This document shows, in pieces, positions 26,322-35,394 of a stretch of 64,000 nucleotides of DNA. Position 1 is the stretch's first letter. Each line of letters starts with the position of its first letter. This DNA comes from UBA3076 sp964646435. GTDB taxonomy: Bacteria; Desulfobacterota; Dissulfuribacteria; Dissulfuribacterales; UBA3076. Under the pieces are notes generated by a model. The model ran no database searches, was not told the origin of the DNA, and worked only from the letters and a program-made list of their open reading frames with translations. The stretch covers positions 15,191 through 79,190 of the forward strand of contig CAZYEJ010000004.1 of NCBI GenBank assembly GCA_964646435.1. Direction: 5' to 3'. Both the position numbers and the translations under genes were made by a program.

Positions 26322-27752
26322 ATGCGGAACGAATCAATACTAGTAGTAGACGATGCCCCGGAAATTCGGTTCAGCATGTTGGAAGTCTTGAGACGTGAGG
26401 GCTTTGCCGTAGACGTAGCTTGTGACGGGCAAGAAGCTATAGATAAATTCGGAAAGAATTGTTTCGATGTGGTGATCACTGACCTCGCCATGCCCAGAAA
26501 GAATGGAATGGAAGTCCTGTGCTTTCTTAAGGAACATTCCCCGGAGACCATCTGTATAATAATTACCGGTTTTGGGACTATACAAGGGGCAGTGGAGGCC
26601 ATGCGTCAAGGGGCCTTTGACTACCTTACAAAGCCTGTCAAGCTGGAAGAGGCCATTGTTGTAGTAGATAAGGCTCTTGAAGTAAGAGAACTCAGGAGGG
26701 AGAACCGGTCACTCAAGCAGGAACTGCGAGACATCCACGGTTTTAATCGTATAGTGGGCGTCAGCAAGCCCATGCAGGAGGTCTTTGAGCTGGTAGAAAA
26801 AGTTGCCAAAGCAAACAGCACTGTTCTGATTACCGGCGAATCAGGTACCGGAAAAGAGCTTATCGCCCATGCACTACATTACAACAGTGAACGTAAGGAC
26901 AGACCATTTATCCCTGTGAATTGTGCTGCCATACCCGCGGAACTCCTGGAGAGTGAACTCTTTGGCCATGAAAAGGGGGCCTTTACCCATGCAATAAACA
27001 CCAGGATAGGTCGGTTTGAGCTTGCCAATAAAGGAACAATCTTTTTAGATGAAATTGGAGATATGAGCCCGATCCTTCAGATCAAGCTTTTGCGTTTCCT
27101 GCAGGAACGTCAGTTTGAAAGAGTTGGCGGAGTCAAGACCATCCATGTCGATGTCAGGATTATAGCAGCCACAAATATTGATCTTGAAGAGGCTTTTCAT
27201 AAAGGTAGCTTCAGAAATGATTTGTACTATCGTTTGAACGTAATCCCTATACACATACCTCCATTGAAGGAACGTCCCAAGGATATTCCCTTATTAATTC
27301 AGCATTTCCTGCTGAAATTTTGTTCTGGTAAGAGGATATGCATAGAAGGTATAGAAAAGGATGCCATTAGATGCCTGATAGCCTACGACTGGCCCGGCAA
27401 TGTGAGGGAACTCGAAAATATAATAGAGCGCATGGTGATACTTGCCAACGGCCCCATGATAACAGTTAGAGATATCCCAAACAGTATCCTGGCGTCGACC
27501 GGACAACTTCCGGTTGCGGATTTATCTATGGCTATCCTGCCGGAAGACGGGCTTTCTCTCAGTTCTGCCGTAGTACTCCTTGAAAAAACTCTAATTCTCC
27601 AGGCCCTGGACCGAACGGGATGGGTCAAGAACCAAGCTGCCAAGTTGCTGAAGATGAACAGGACCACCCTGATAGAAAAGATGAAAAAACAGAATCTTAT
27701 GGCACTAAATCCCAAGGACGCAAAACAAAATATAGCCAAGCTGGTTCAGTAA
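26322..27752 (+). CDS. Sigma-54-dependent response regulator (NtrC family)
   Basis: The 476-residue protein has REC (acceptor in VVITDLAMPRKNG, residues 1-120), then an AAA+ domain with Walker A (ITGESGTGKELIA) and Walker B (IFLDEIGDMS), then a Fis-type HTH at the C-terminus (NQAAKLLKMNRTTLIEKM). The sigma-54 contact loop reads GAFTHA instead of GAFTGA. A cognate kinase is not adjacent. The next gene starts 23 bp downstream, so the two are probably cotranscribed. Confidence 0.93.
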   Translation: MRNESILVVDDAPEIRFSMLEVLRREGFAVDVACDGQEAIDKFGKNCFDVVITDLAMPRKNGMEVLCFLKEHSPETICIIITGFGTIQGAVEAMRQGAFDYLTKPVKLEEAIVVVDKALEVRELRRENRSLKQELRDIHGFNRIVGVSKPMQEVFELVEKVAKANSTVLITGESGTGKELIAHALHYNSERKDRPFIPVNCAAIPAELLESELFGHEKGAFTHAINTRIGRFELANKGTIFLDEIGDMSPILQIKLLRFLQERQFERVGGVKTIHVDVRIIAATNIDLEEAFHKGSFRNDLYYRLNVIPIHIPPLKERPKDIPLLIQHFLLKFCSGKRICIEGIEKDAIRCLIAYDWPGNVRELENIIERMVILANGPMITVRDIPNSILASTGQLPVADLSMAILPEDGLSLSSAVVLLEKTLILQALDRTGWVKNQAAKLLKMNRTTLIEKMKKQNLMALNPKDAKQNIAKLVQ

Positions 27753-27775
27753 GGACCCCAAAGGACTCAATAAAC

Positions 27776-28828
27776 ATGATAAAAAACAGTATTCAGAAAA
27801 TATTCATGGCCATGCTGGGCTTGTTTATTGTCCTGGCCCTTTGTCCTGTGAGTCTTGAGGCTGCTCAAAATAAAGTCAAGATCGCAGTGCTTCCATTCAA
27901 TATTAATTCTGCAGGTCCATTTTCCTACGTTGGCCCTGCCACAGAAGAGGTCTTGAGCAGCAGGTTGGCTTCCTCTGACAGCATCTCCGTTATGGATTCC
28001 CTTGAGATCCAGCGTATAACCGGCAAGAGACATGGATCTATTTCCCCTCTAGATGCAAGAGACATGGCCAGCAAGCTCGGAGTGGACTATGTCGTCACAG
28101 GCAAGGTAACCACAGAGGGAAAAAACGTAACAATAGACATGGACTTGCTGCAGGCAAATTCCGAGTCTCCATTATTTTCTCTTGTCTTCTCTCCCGCGTC
28201 TCTTGACGAAGTACCGCCCAGGATCGAAAGTTTTGCAACCCAGGCAGCAAACCACATCCTGAATGGTCCAAAATCCGTAACAGCAGAACCTGACACCAAG
28301 GACGAGCAAAAGGCCCCTCAGGAATTGTCACAAGAGGAAACAGCCCAGGCTGAAGACCTAAAAATAGCAAGGATGCATCCTGACCTGCTGATCAGGCAAT
28401 ACGACATGGACTCCGGCAAACCAGACCGAATTGCTATGCCTTCAGACGAAAAAACATATACTCAGGAACTCCCGATTATGCCGCCTGAACCCCTTCCGGT
28501 CCCTGCCTCAACCCTTCCATATCCGCCACCAGAAACCGAAAAGGAACAGGTTGCCGCCATCATTCCGCAAGCATCAAGTACTGAACAACTGATACCTACT
28601 GATGAACCAATCCATTATCCTGAACAGATCCAGCAACAGACTTCTGAAGAACAGACAGCATCCACATCATTACCGTCAGAGCAGTTGGTTTTGCCACAAC
28701 CACCAGTTAAGGAAGAGAAGAAAGGCTGGTTCTCGTGGATTAAAAAACCTTTTGCCACTACCATCCCGCAGACATCAAGCACTGAACAGCCCATCCCAAC
28801 TGATGGACCTATATGGCAGTGGTATTGA
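27776..28828 (+). CDS. Secreted TolB-N/FlgO-like protein with Pro-rich tail
   Basis: The protein is about 350 residues with a signal peptide (MIKNSIQKIFMAMLGLFIVL, cleaved near SLEAA). A domain at residues 35-165 resembles TolB-N/FlgO/CsgG-associated folds (KIAVLPFNINSAGPF, LGVDYVVTGKVT). The C-terminal half is low complexity and Pro/Glu-rich. It holds a duplicated segment (PQASSTEQLIPTDEPI and PQTSSTEQPIPTDGPI). The frame ends soon after the second unit, and its 3' end overlaps the convergent dapF end by 20 bp. ATG 27776 is chosen because it begins the signal peptide. The role is likely in the envelope; specific function unknown. Confidence 0.72.
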   Translation: MIKNSIQKIFMAMLGLFIVLALCPVSLEAAQNKVKIAVLPFNINSAGPFSYVGPATEEVLSSRLASSDSISVMDSLEIQRITGKRHGSISPLDARDMASKLGVDYVVTGKVTTEGKNVTIDMDLLQANSESPLFSLVFSPASLDEVPPRIESFATQAANHILNGPKSVTAEPDTKDEQKAPQELSQEETAQAEDLKIARMHPDLLIRQYDMDSGKPDRIAMPSDEKTYTQELPIMPPEPLPVPASTLPYPPPETEKEQVAAIIPQASSTEQLIPTDEPIHYPEQIQQQTSEEQTASTSLPSEQLVLPQPPVKEEKKGWFSWIKKPFATTIPQTSSTEQPIPTDGPIWQWY

Positions 28829-29630
28829 TTGTCCCTGAATAGACCAAAACGGTTTCTCCTTCAAGGAAGACGTCCCTGACTTCCTGCCCATCCAGGTGGA
28901 AGTAGACAATTAGCACCTCACCACCTTGCGTCTTTACCTTGATCGGGCTCTCTGTCAGGTCTTTGCAGGCGGAAAGTATGGCACTGGCTACTGCCCCGGT
29001 ACCGCAGGCCAGGGTCTCATTCTCCACCCCCCGCTCATAGGTCCGGATCATGATATTGTGTCTGTCGAATATTTGAACAAAATCGGCATTAGTGCCTGCG
29101 GGCTGAAAGCAGGGATCAAACCTTATAAGCCGTCCCCACTCAAATATTGGGACTGATTCCAGGTCCGGTGTAAAATATATTGCATGTGGTACGCCGGTAT
29201 TCAAGCAATGAAGAATGAGTGTCTTGCCTGGTATCTCTATGGACACGTCCAGCTTGAGGTCCTTCGGTTGGAGGAGCTGAAGTTTTACAGTGGATCCTTT
29301 GACATCTGCATATATGATTCCTGCCTCTGTCTCAAAACTGAGTTTCCGCGGGGCAATGCCTGTCATACATGCAAACCGGGCTGCACAACGCCCACCATTC
29401 CCGCACATCTCCGCTTTGCTGCCATCGGCATTGAAAAAATGCCATTTGAAATCCGCCCTGTGCGAATTCTCAATGAGTATGAGTCCATCTGCTCCTACTC
29501 CAAACTTGCGCCTGCATAGAAATGCGGCCAGATCAGGCCCCTGGGAATCCCTTATCTTGCCTTCACGGTTGTCTATCAGGATAAAATCATTTCCACTTCC
29601 GTGCATTTTTTTAAAAGAAAGGGATTCCAT
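28809..29630 (-). CDS. dapF: Diaminopimelate epimerase
   Basis: The 273-residue enzyme converts LL- to meso-diaminopimelate for lysine and peptidoglycan. The two catalytic cysteines are in MCGNGGRCAARF and ETLACGTGAVASA. The N-terminus MESLSFKKMHGSGNDFILID is typical. It follows lysA by 3 bp and is the last gene of argH-lipoprotein-lysA-dapF. Confidence 0.96.
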   Translation of the reverse strand: MESLSFKKMHGSGNDFILIDNREGKIRDSQGPDLAAFLCRRKFGVGADGLILIENSHRADFKWHFFNADGSKAEMCGNGGRCAARFACMTGIAPRKLSFETEAGIIYADVKGSTVKLQLLQPKDLKLDVSIEIPGKTLILHCLNTGVPHAIYFTPDLESVPIFEWGRLIRFDPCFQPAGTNADFVQIFDRHNIMIRTYERGVENETLACGTGAVASAILSACKDLTESPIKVKTQGGEVLIVYFHLDGQEVRDVFLEGETVLVYSGTINTTAI

Positions 29631-29633
29631 AAA

Positions 29634-30878
29634 TCACCAAATGGTTTCTCCCCGCAAAAGGTTTGCATAGGTCTCACGCTTTCTGATTACCTTGAAATGA
29701 TCGTCCTTTACCATGACTTCTGAGACCCTTGGCCTTGAGTTGTAGTTGGAAGACATGGTAAAACCGTAAGCCCCGGTGCTCATGACCGCGAGCAAACCGC
29801 CTTGATTAAGGTCCGGCATAGGCCGTTCCCTGGCGAGAAAGTCCCCTGTCTCACATATGGGCCCCACTATGTCCGCTGGATGTAAATGTCTGTCGGCCTC
29901 TATTACAGGAAGAATCTCGTGGTATGCATTGTAAAGACTGGGACGGGCAAGGTCATTCATGGCTGCATCAACTACATAAAACCGCTTTTCATCAGTATCC
30001 TTGGTGTACAGTATCTTTGTCACCAAAATACCGGCGTTGCCGACAATGGACCTTCCGGGTTCTACAATCAGGCAGTGAGGAAGATCCTTGACCTCAGACA
30101 GGAGTGCCCTGGCGTAAGCGTCAGGTTCAGGTGGAATTTCGTCATGATATCTTATGCCAAGACCGCCACCCGCATCAATGAACTTGAGCCTTATTCCAAA
30201 GCCCTCGAGCTCCTGCAGCAGGGACTTAATTTTTCCTATTGCATCCACAAAGGGCTCAACCTGGATTAGCTGAGAGCCTATGTGGCAGTCTATCCCCGCT
30301 ACATCAAGTTCATCTCTGTCTGATGCAACCTTATAAGCCTCCAGGGCCTGGGACATGGGCAGGCCGAATTTGTTTTTCTTAAGGCCGGTTGAAATATATG
30401 GATGGGTATTTGCATCCACATCAGGGTTTACCCTGAAAGAGACCCTGATACGGCATTTAAGGCGTCGCGCCTGCCTGGAGATGGCATCCAGCTCTTCCAT
30501 GGACTCCACATTAAACATGAGGATATCCGCCTTTGCGGCCTCGCGGATCTCCTTTTCGGTCTTGCCGACACCGGAGTAAACAATCCTGTTTGCCGGGATT
30601 CCCGCTTTGAGTGCCCGGTGAAGCTCCCCTCCCGAGACAATGTCAGCGCCGGCCCCTAATTCCCCTAAAAGATTTAATACAGCCAGGTTGCTGTTTGCCT
30701 TGACAGCAAAACATATCAAGTGCGGATGTTTGGAAAAGGCCTTATCAAAGACATTGAAATGACGGGTCATGGTAGCTGAACTGTACAGATAGAAAGGGGT
30801 CTTTACCTTGCTGGCTATCTCCTTTACCGATATGTTCTCGCAGTATAGTTCTTTATTTTTATAATTGAAGTGATTCAT
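29634..30878 (-). CDS. lysA: Diaminopimelate decarboxylase
   Basis: The 414-residue PLP enzyme makes lysine from meso-DAP. The PLP lysine is in CFAVKANSNLAVL; HIGSQL, GGGLGI and the C-terminal CETGDFLA (dimer-interface Cys) are present. It is closely followed by dapF, so the last two lysine steps are cotranscribed. Confidence 0.96.
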   Translation of the reverse strand: MNHFNYKNKELYCENISVKEIASKVKTPFYLYSSATMTRHFNVFDKAFSKHPHLICFAVKANSNLAVLNLLGELGAGADIVSGGELHRALKAGIPANRIVYSGVGKTEKEIREAAKADILMFNVESMEELDAISRQARRLKCRIRVSFRVNPDVDANTHPYISTGLKKNKFGLPMSQALEAYKVASDRDELDVAGIDCHIGSQLIQVEPFVDAIGKIKSLLQELEGFGIRLKFIDAGGGLGIRYHDEIPPEPDAYARALLSEVKDLPHCLIVEPGRSIVGNAGILVTKILYTKDTDEKRFYVVDAAMNDLARPSLYNAYHEILPVIEADRHLHPADIVGPICETGDFLARERPMPDLNQGGLLAVMSTGAYGFTMSSNYNSRPRVSEVMVKDDHFKVIRKRETYANLLRGETIW

Positions 30879-30953
30879 TACTTATAAGGTTTCCCGTAAC
30901 CGTTCACGGGGTTACAATGCCCGTTTTACCGCAACCCACCGAACTGTAAACGT

Positions 30954-32021
30954 TTACAGTTTTTCTTTGACAACCTCCACCTCTGCAATATCAGACAAAG
31001 GGCTTTCGTTTGGCGGATCTGCCTTGTCCACTGCAGTTACCCAATAAAAATATAGCCCGCAGGGCAAGATAGTCCGGTCCAGAAATCCGGATACGGGTAA
31101 GGGCTTGTTGTTTAATTTGTCTATTAGTTCATCCGGTCCTTTTCTGTATACAATATAGCCTGAAATATCAGACTCTGTTTCTTCCTGCCAGAAAAGTTCA
31201 ACTCCATTGGCAGACCGGATAGCGACCAAGCCCGCAGGTGCTGCCGGCGGGACAATATCTGTCGGCTGCACTGTGGTTTCATGCGTACAGAGTCCCTCAA
31301 TTTCAGTGCCATAATAGGGTAAAACTGCCGCCACCCTGTATTGATAGCGGCCCCTCTTTTTTGCCGAAAGATCGAGATAGTTTGTGGAATCCACTAAACC
31401 AGGGAGGGTCTTCCATTTATCCGTCCCTGTTCCGGCCCGGTAGATCCTGAATAGAAGTTCTTTGTCCACAGGCCTGCCATCTGTCCATTTAGAAGGTACC
31501 TGCCAGGAGAGATAAATCCCGTCTTTGGTTAACTGGACCATTAATCCTGAAGGCGCAGATGGCAAAACGTGCCAGGCCAGAGAGACCTGATTTGACGTAT
31601 CACTGACATTCAGCCAGCCCTTTACAGTGCAAACCTTGTATATATATTGCATGCTGGAGCGCACGGTCCAGTCTTCATAGACCATCTTCTTTGCTTTTTC
31701 CGGTTTTGCATCAAAGGGGACCTCAATAAACTGCCCAAAAGGCGGCGGGCACCCTTCACAATACTCCTCAAGCGGTATCTCTGCCTTAAACAGCCTAAAG
31801 CCCTTGATCCTGACAATGGGGCTGCCATCTCTGTTTCTTACAGGGACACTCCATTTTAGCTCAATACCTTCCGGGATAACCTTATAACTCAAGTCCTTGA
31901 TAGCCTTGGGCCGAAGCGTACCAGGAGGGACAGGAGGTGCCTTCCGCCCACAGGATGCCAGTAAGATGCAAAAGGCAAAAATGATTAACCTTTTCCAAGA
32001 AATTATCCTTAAATTCCTCAA
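30954..32021 (-). CDS. Lipoprotein with fibronectin type III-like domains
   Basis: The 355-residue protein has a lipoprotein signal peptide with lipobox LASC. The mature end is CGRKAPPVPPG, similar to the short LptM/YifL lipoproteins that sit beside dapF/lysA in enterobacteria. Two or three beta-sandwich repeats follow (IKDLSYKVIPEGIELKWSVP; PSGLMVQLTKDGIYLSWQVP; PAGLVAIRSANGVELFWQEE). It is probably exported and membrane-anchored with an extracytoplasmic binding role. It lies between argH and lysA, 25 bp from argH. Confidence 0.75.
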   Translation of the reverse strand: MRNLRIISWKRLIIFAFCILLASCGRKAPPVPPGTLRPKAIKDLSYKVIPEGIELKWSVPVRNRDGSPIVRIKGFRLFKAEIPLEEYCEGCPPPFGQFIEVPFDAKPEKAKKMVYEDWTVRSSMQYIYKVCTVKGWLNVSDTSNQVSLAWHVLPSAPSGLMVQLTKDGIYLSWQVPSKWTDGRPVDKELLFRIYRAGTGTDKWKTLPGLVDSTNYLDLSAKKRGRYQYRVAAVLPYYGTEIEGLCTHETTVQPTDIVPPAAPAGLVAIRSANGVELFWQEETESDISGYIVYRKGPDELIDKLNNKPLPVSGFLDRTILPCGLYFYWVTAVDKADPPNESPLSDIAEVEVVKEKL

Positions 32022-32045
32022 TTCCTCAATTCCTCAATTCCTAAA
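32009..32045. repeat. Short tandem repeat (TTCCTCAA units)
   Basis: Units of about 9 bp (AATTCCTCA) are repeated four times at the junction between argH and the lipoprotein gene. The leftmost units lie in the lipoprotein start region. Confidence 0.6.
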
Positions 32046-33437
32046 TTATCTTTTGTCCTCCGCCTTTGCCAGTGCCTCGGCTACTCGCTCAGGTGCTGTG
32101 CCTCCCGGACAACGCCTTGTTCCCACAGAGCCCTCTATTGACAGCACATCAAATATATCCTCGTCTATAAGAGAAGAAAAGGCATTTAGGTCTTCAAGAC
32201 TCAGATCCGTAAGCTCTTTGCCCTTGGAAATACACTGGGAAACCGCCTTGCCGACCACTGAATGGGCCTGCCTGAAAGGCATACCTTTTTTCACAAGGTA
32301 ATCGGCAAGGTCAGTGGCAGTAAGAAAACCTTGTGTCACGATCCGGGAGATATGCTCTTTCCTTGGGACCAGCCTGGCCACCAGGGCAGCCATTATCTCC
32401 ACTGAGGCGCATACAGTATCAACCGTATCAAAAAGTGCCTCTTTGTCTTCCTGGAGATCCCTGTTGTAGGCAAGGGGAAGGCCTTTGATAATAGTAAGAA
32501 GAGACATCAGGTGGCCATAAACCCTACCGGTCTTCCCGCGCACCAGTTCGGGTACATCGGGATTCTTTTTCTGGGGCATAATGCTCGAGCCGGTACAGAA
32601 GCTGTCAGGCAGATCCACAAAGCTGAACTCTGCAGAGGTCCACAGAATCAGTTCTTCAGACAGCCTGCTCAAATGGGCCATTACAATGCTTGCCGTTGCC
32701 AGAAACTCAATGATAAAGTCCCGATCGCTTACAGCGTCCAGGCTGTTAGCAGTAATTCCGTGAAAGCCCAGCTCCTCAGCCACGTATTCTCTGTCTATTG
32801 GGAAGCCAGTTCCGGCCAGGGCCGCACTTCCAAGGGGACAAATATTTACCCTCTTTCTGCAGTCTTGGAGCCTGTCCCTGTCACGCCTGAACATTTCAAA
32901 ATAGGCCAGCATGTGGTGTGGCCAAAGAACAGGCTGTGCCCTCTGGAGATGGGTGTAGCCGGGGAGTATCAGGTCCTGGTGGGCCCTTGCCTGGTGCAAA
33001 AGCGCTTCCTGCAGCAATGAAAGGAGTCCATCCAGGCGATCGATTTCTTCTCTCAGGTAAAGTCTGATGTCTGTAGCAACCTGATCATTACGGCTTCTGG
33101 CAGTGTGGAGCCTTTTCCCGGCATCTCCGATGCGCTCAACCAGGGCCTGCTCGATGTTCATATGTACATCCTCAAGCTCGTGGCTCCAGACAAAGTCTCC
33201 AGACGCGATTTCTTCCTCTATCTCGCCAAGGCCCTTAATTATGGCATCTCCGTCTTTATCTGAGATAATCCCCTGTCTTGCCAGCATACGGGCGTGGACC
33301 TTGCTGCCTGCCATGTCCTGGCGATACAGTCTGCAATCATAGTGGACAGAGGCTGAAAACTCCTCCAGCATTTTTTCAGTGGCCTCCAGGAATCTGCCGC
33401 CCCAAGGTTTTTCCAGGGTCTTCTTATCCACATTCAT
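32046..33437 (-). CDS. argH: Argininosuccinate lyase
   Basis: The 463-residue enzyme splits argininosuccinate to arginine and fumarate. The superfamily signature is GSSIMPQKKNPD, and the N-terminus KPWGGRFLEATEKMLEEFSA and HTARSRNDQVATD are canonical. It is the first gene of argH-lipoprotein-lysA-dapF. argG is not in the window. Confidence 0.96.
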   Translation of the reverse strand: MNVDKKTLEKPWGGRFLEATEKMLEEFSASVHYDCRLYRQDMAGSKVHARMLARQGIISDKDGDAIIKGLGEIEEEIASGDFVWSHELEDVHMNIEQALVERIGDAGKRLHTARSRNDQVATDIRLYLREEIDRLDGLLSLLQEALLHQARAHQDLILPGYTHLQRAQPVLWPHHMLAYFEMFRRDRDRLQDCRKRVNICPLGSAALAGTGFPIDREYVAEELGFHGITANSLDAVSDRDFIIEFLATASIVMAHLSRLSEELILWTSAEFSFVDLPDSFCTGSSIMPQKKNPDVPELVRGKTGRVYGHLMSLLTIIKGLPLAYNRDLQEDKEALFDTVDTVCASVEIMAALVARLVPRKEHISRIVTQGFLTATDLADYLVKKGMPFRQAHSVVGKAVSQCISKGKELTDLSLEDLNAFSSLIDEDIFDVLSIEGSVGTRRCPGGTAPERVAEALAKAEDKR

Positions 33438-33467
33438 AGTCTATGCCTTTGCTCTTTTAATTTATTC

Positions 33468-33503
33468 GACGTTGGACGTTCGATGTTCGATGTTCGTCTT
33501 TTG
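33468..33503. repeat. GACGTTCGATGTTCGATGTT-type repeat
   Basis: A run of near-repeats GACGTTGGACGTTCGATGTT and GTTCGATGTTCG lies upstream of argH. The same words recur at 55664-55700 and 55853-55893. Confidence 0.55.
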
Positions 33504-33541
33504 CCTCTCCGCATTTTATTCAGGATAATTACTTGTTATCG

Positions 33542-33709
33542 CTAAGGCAACCAAGATTTTTCAGAAAAAGTGGTATCCTTCACTACAAGCCAAAAGTAGT
33601 TTACACTCAGACAGCGGTAATCTATTCTCATGACAGCAACAATAAATACCGTAACGCTTATAAAAAATAGCACTGAAAAAATAGCTATAATTTTATGGTC
33701 AAGTTTCAT
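33542..33709 (-). CDS. Short membrane peptide ORF ending in a MITE-like repeat
   Basis: A 55-residue frame starts at ATG 33709, which overlaps the stop of a preceding 51-residue frame as ATGA. It begins MKLDHKIIAIFSVLFFISVT and continues VFIVAVMRID, a clear single transmembrane helix with basic residues on the inner side. Residues about 36-47 (VNYFWLVVKDT) are encoded by the repeat end at 33572-33610, so the C-terminus comes from the repeat. It looks like a host gene truncated by the element. Expression is unproven. Confidence 0.35.
   Translation of the reverse strand: MKLDHKIIAIFSVLFFISVTVFIVAVMRIDYRCLSVNYFWLVVKDTTFSEKSWLP
33572..33611 (+). repeat. Solo end of the MITE-like repeat
   Basis: GGTATCCTTCACTACAAGCC followed by AAAAGTAGTTTACACTC matches the left end of the elements at 1271 and 1557 with a few changes. 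No right end or inner part is seen nearby. Confidence 0.65.
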
Positions 33710-33861
33710 ATTTTAAGGTGCTTAAGGTTTGTAGTGTAGTATGACTGTTTATTCACCGCTTTCATGGACTCAAAGTCCTTGTCGGCCGCCTTTTCAAATG
33801 CCACTGACTCGATTCTTGCCAGGATTTCCTTGTCTTTGAAATTAATGAGGATATCAGTCAC
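33706..33861 (-). CDS. Hypothetical small ORF, possible gene remnant
   Basis: A GTG-started frame of 51 residues (VTDILINFKDKEILARIESV, then AFEKAADKDF and more) has a natural soluble-helix composition. It couples by ATGA to the membrane peptide downstream. The ribosome site is weak (AAAAGGTG), and an in-frame stop precedes it by two codons. It could be the tail of a lost gene. No family recognised. Confidence 0.3.
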   Translation of the reverse strand: MTDILINFKDKEILARIESVAFEKAADKDFESMKAVNKQSYYTTNLKHLKI

Positions 33862-33953
33862 CTTTTATTTAAAAAAGGTATCGGCACCTGGAAACAAAAG
33901 GATTAATAAGAAAAAATCCTGCAGCGGGGATATAGAGAATAGCGGTTCTTTGT

Positions 33954-35066
33954 TTAAGACGAGGAATCAGCGGCTGATTCCGCCATTTCTCCCATGGGAT
34001 ATGAACCCAACCATTCCAGAAAGGTGCAGCCTTTTCTAATGGCATTGATTCCATCCTGTACGGCCGGTTCTTCTATATGGCCTGCAATATCTACATAGAA
34101 CAGGTATCTCCAGGGCTCGTTTTTTACCGGCCTGGACTGTATTTTGGTGAGGTTTATCCCAAGTTTCGCCAGGGGCTCAAGTAACTTAAACAGTGAACCC
34201 GGGCGGTCCTCAAGGCTTAATAGCAGGGAGGTCTTGTCTTTCCCGCTTGGCCTGGGACACTCATTGCCGAGAACCAGGAACCGGGTAGTGTTTCCTGCAA
34301 AATCCTCGATGTGTTTGGCAACTGTCTGAAGGTTGTATGTGCGGGCCGCCAAGGGACTGGCAATGGCCGCCACGGAAGAATCAACCGCTGCCCACCTGGC
34401 AGCCTGGGCAGTACTGACCACCTCTTCTGTCGGAACTGCACGCATATTACGTTGCAGCCATCCTCTGCACTGGGCCAGGGCATGTGGATGAGAGAGTATG
34501 CGGCGGATCTTGTCTATCCTGCCGCTCTGACTGATTAGGTCATGTGAGATAGGCAAATAAACTTCCCCGCATACCTTGACCTTAAAATCACAGAGCCCAT
34601 CCAGGGCCAGGGCTACGGTCCCCTCAACCGAATTTTCCACCGGCACCACCCCATAGTCTGTACGTCTACGTTCTACTTCTTCAAATACCTCGGTAATATT
34701 CCCTAAAGGAACAAACTCCGGGGCATGGCCGAAGAACTGGGCTGCTGCCATGTGGGTAAAGGTTGTCTCAGGGCCGAGATATCCCAGCCTGGCTGGCCGC
34801 TGGGCGTTCCTGCAGGCAGATATGATCTCCCCGAATATGACCCTTAGGCCTTCAGGGGGAAATTTTCCGGCATTTTGCTTCAGAATGTGCTGGATGACTT
34901 CCCGTTCGCGGGAAAGATCAAGGGGCTGCTGGGAGGATTCCGCCTTAGTCCGGCCGATTTCCTCCGCCACCTCCAGACGTTCCTGAAGCAGGCCTACAAG
35001 CTCAACGTCTATTCTATCAATTCGCTGTCTGAGGCGTTTGAGTTCTTTATACTGACTGTCATCCAT
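33954..35066 (-). CDS. pheA: Chorismate mutase / prephenate dehydratase (P-protein)
   Basis: The 370-residue protein fuses an AroQ chorismate mutase (LRQRIDRIDVELVGLLQERL, residues about 8-90), a prephenate dehydratase (about 95-275: YLGPETTFTHMAA; PVENSVEGTV; NTTRFLVLG with the TRF motif), and a C-terminal ACT domain (DRPGSLFKLL, then TKIQSRPVKNEPWRYLFYVD). The ACT ESRP-type motif (here QSRP) predicts phenylalanine feedback. It overlaps merR by 8 bp and ends the pheST-ihfA block. No aro genes are near. Confidence 0.95.
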   Translation of the reverse strand: MDDSQYKELKRLRQRIDRIDVELVGLLQERLEVAEEIGRTKAESSQQPLDLSREREVIQHILKQNAGKFPPEGLRVIFGEIISACRNAQRPARLGYLGPETTFTHMAAAQFFGHAPEFVPLGNITEVFEEVERRRTDYGVVPVENSVEGTVALALDGLCDFKVKVCGEVYLPISHDLISQSGRIDKIRRILSHPHALAQCRGWLQRNMRAVPTEEVVSTAQAARWAAVDSSVAAIASPLAARTYNLQTVAKHIEDFAGNTTRFLVLGNECPRPSGKDKTSLLLSLEDRPGSLFKLLEPLAKLGINLTKIQSRPVKNEPWRYLFYVDIAGHIEEPAVQDGINAIRKGCTFLEWLGSYPMGEMAESAADSSS

Positions 35067-35394
35067 TATTTGGACCGATCATCTCTCTGATGGCAATTAG
35101 TTCATGCCGGATTTCCTTGAGCAATTTATTGGTCATGTCTCCGGCATCCTTCATTTTCTGTCCTTCTGCGATTCGCCTCTTGGCACCGGCAATGGTAAAT
35201 CCTTCATCGTACAGGAGATTTTTTATACGCCTTATAAAATCTATATCTTCAGTCCTGTAAAGACGTTGTTTTGCAACCCTGTGGGTACGGATTTGCCGAA
35301 ATTCGCCTTCCCAGTAGCGAAGCACATGAGGTTCAACCCCAATCAGCTCACTTACCTCACCTATCCGGTAGTATTTCTTCCCCTTTCCTGGCAT
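35059..35394 (-). CDS. MerR family transcriptional regulator
   Basis: The 111-residue protein has the MerR winged HTH (YYRIGEVSELIGVEPHVLRY, WEGEFRQIRTHRVAKQRLYR) and a short coiled-coil dimer helix. There is no metal-binding Cys or ligand domain. MerR genes directly after ihfA are common in this lineage. Its start overlaps the ihfA 3' end by 38 bp. Target unknown. Confidence 0.88.
   Translation of the reverse strand: MPGKGKKYYRIGEVSELIGVEPHVLRYWEGEFRQIRTHRVAKQRLYRTEDIDFIRRIKNLLYDEGFTIAGAKRRIAEGQKMKDAGDMTNKLLKEIRHELIAIREMIGPNNG

Noticed and set aside
33764..34039. Plus-strand frame of 91 codons after argH
   Set aside because: It crosses the pheA 3' end and lacks a ribosome site.
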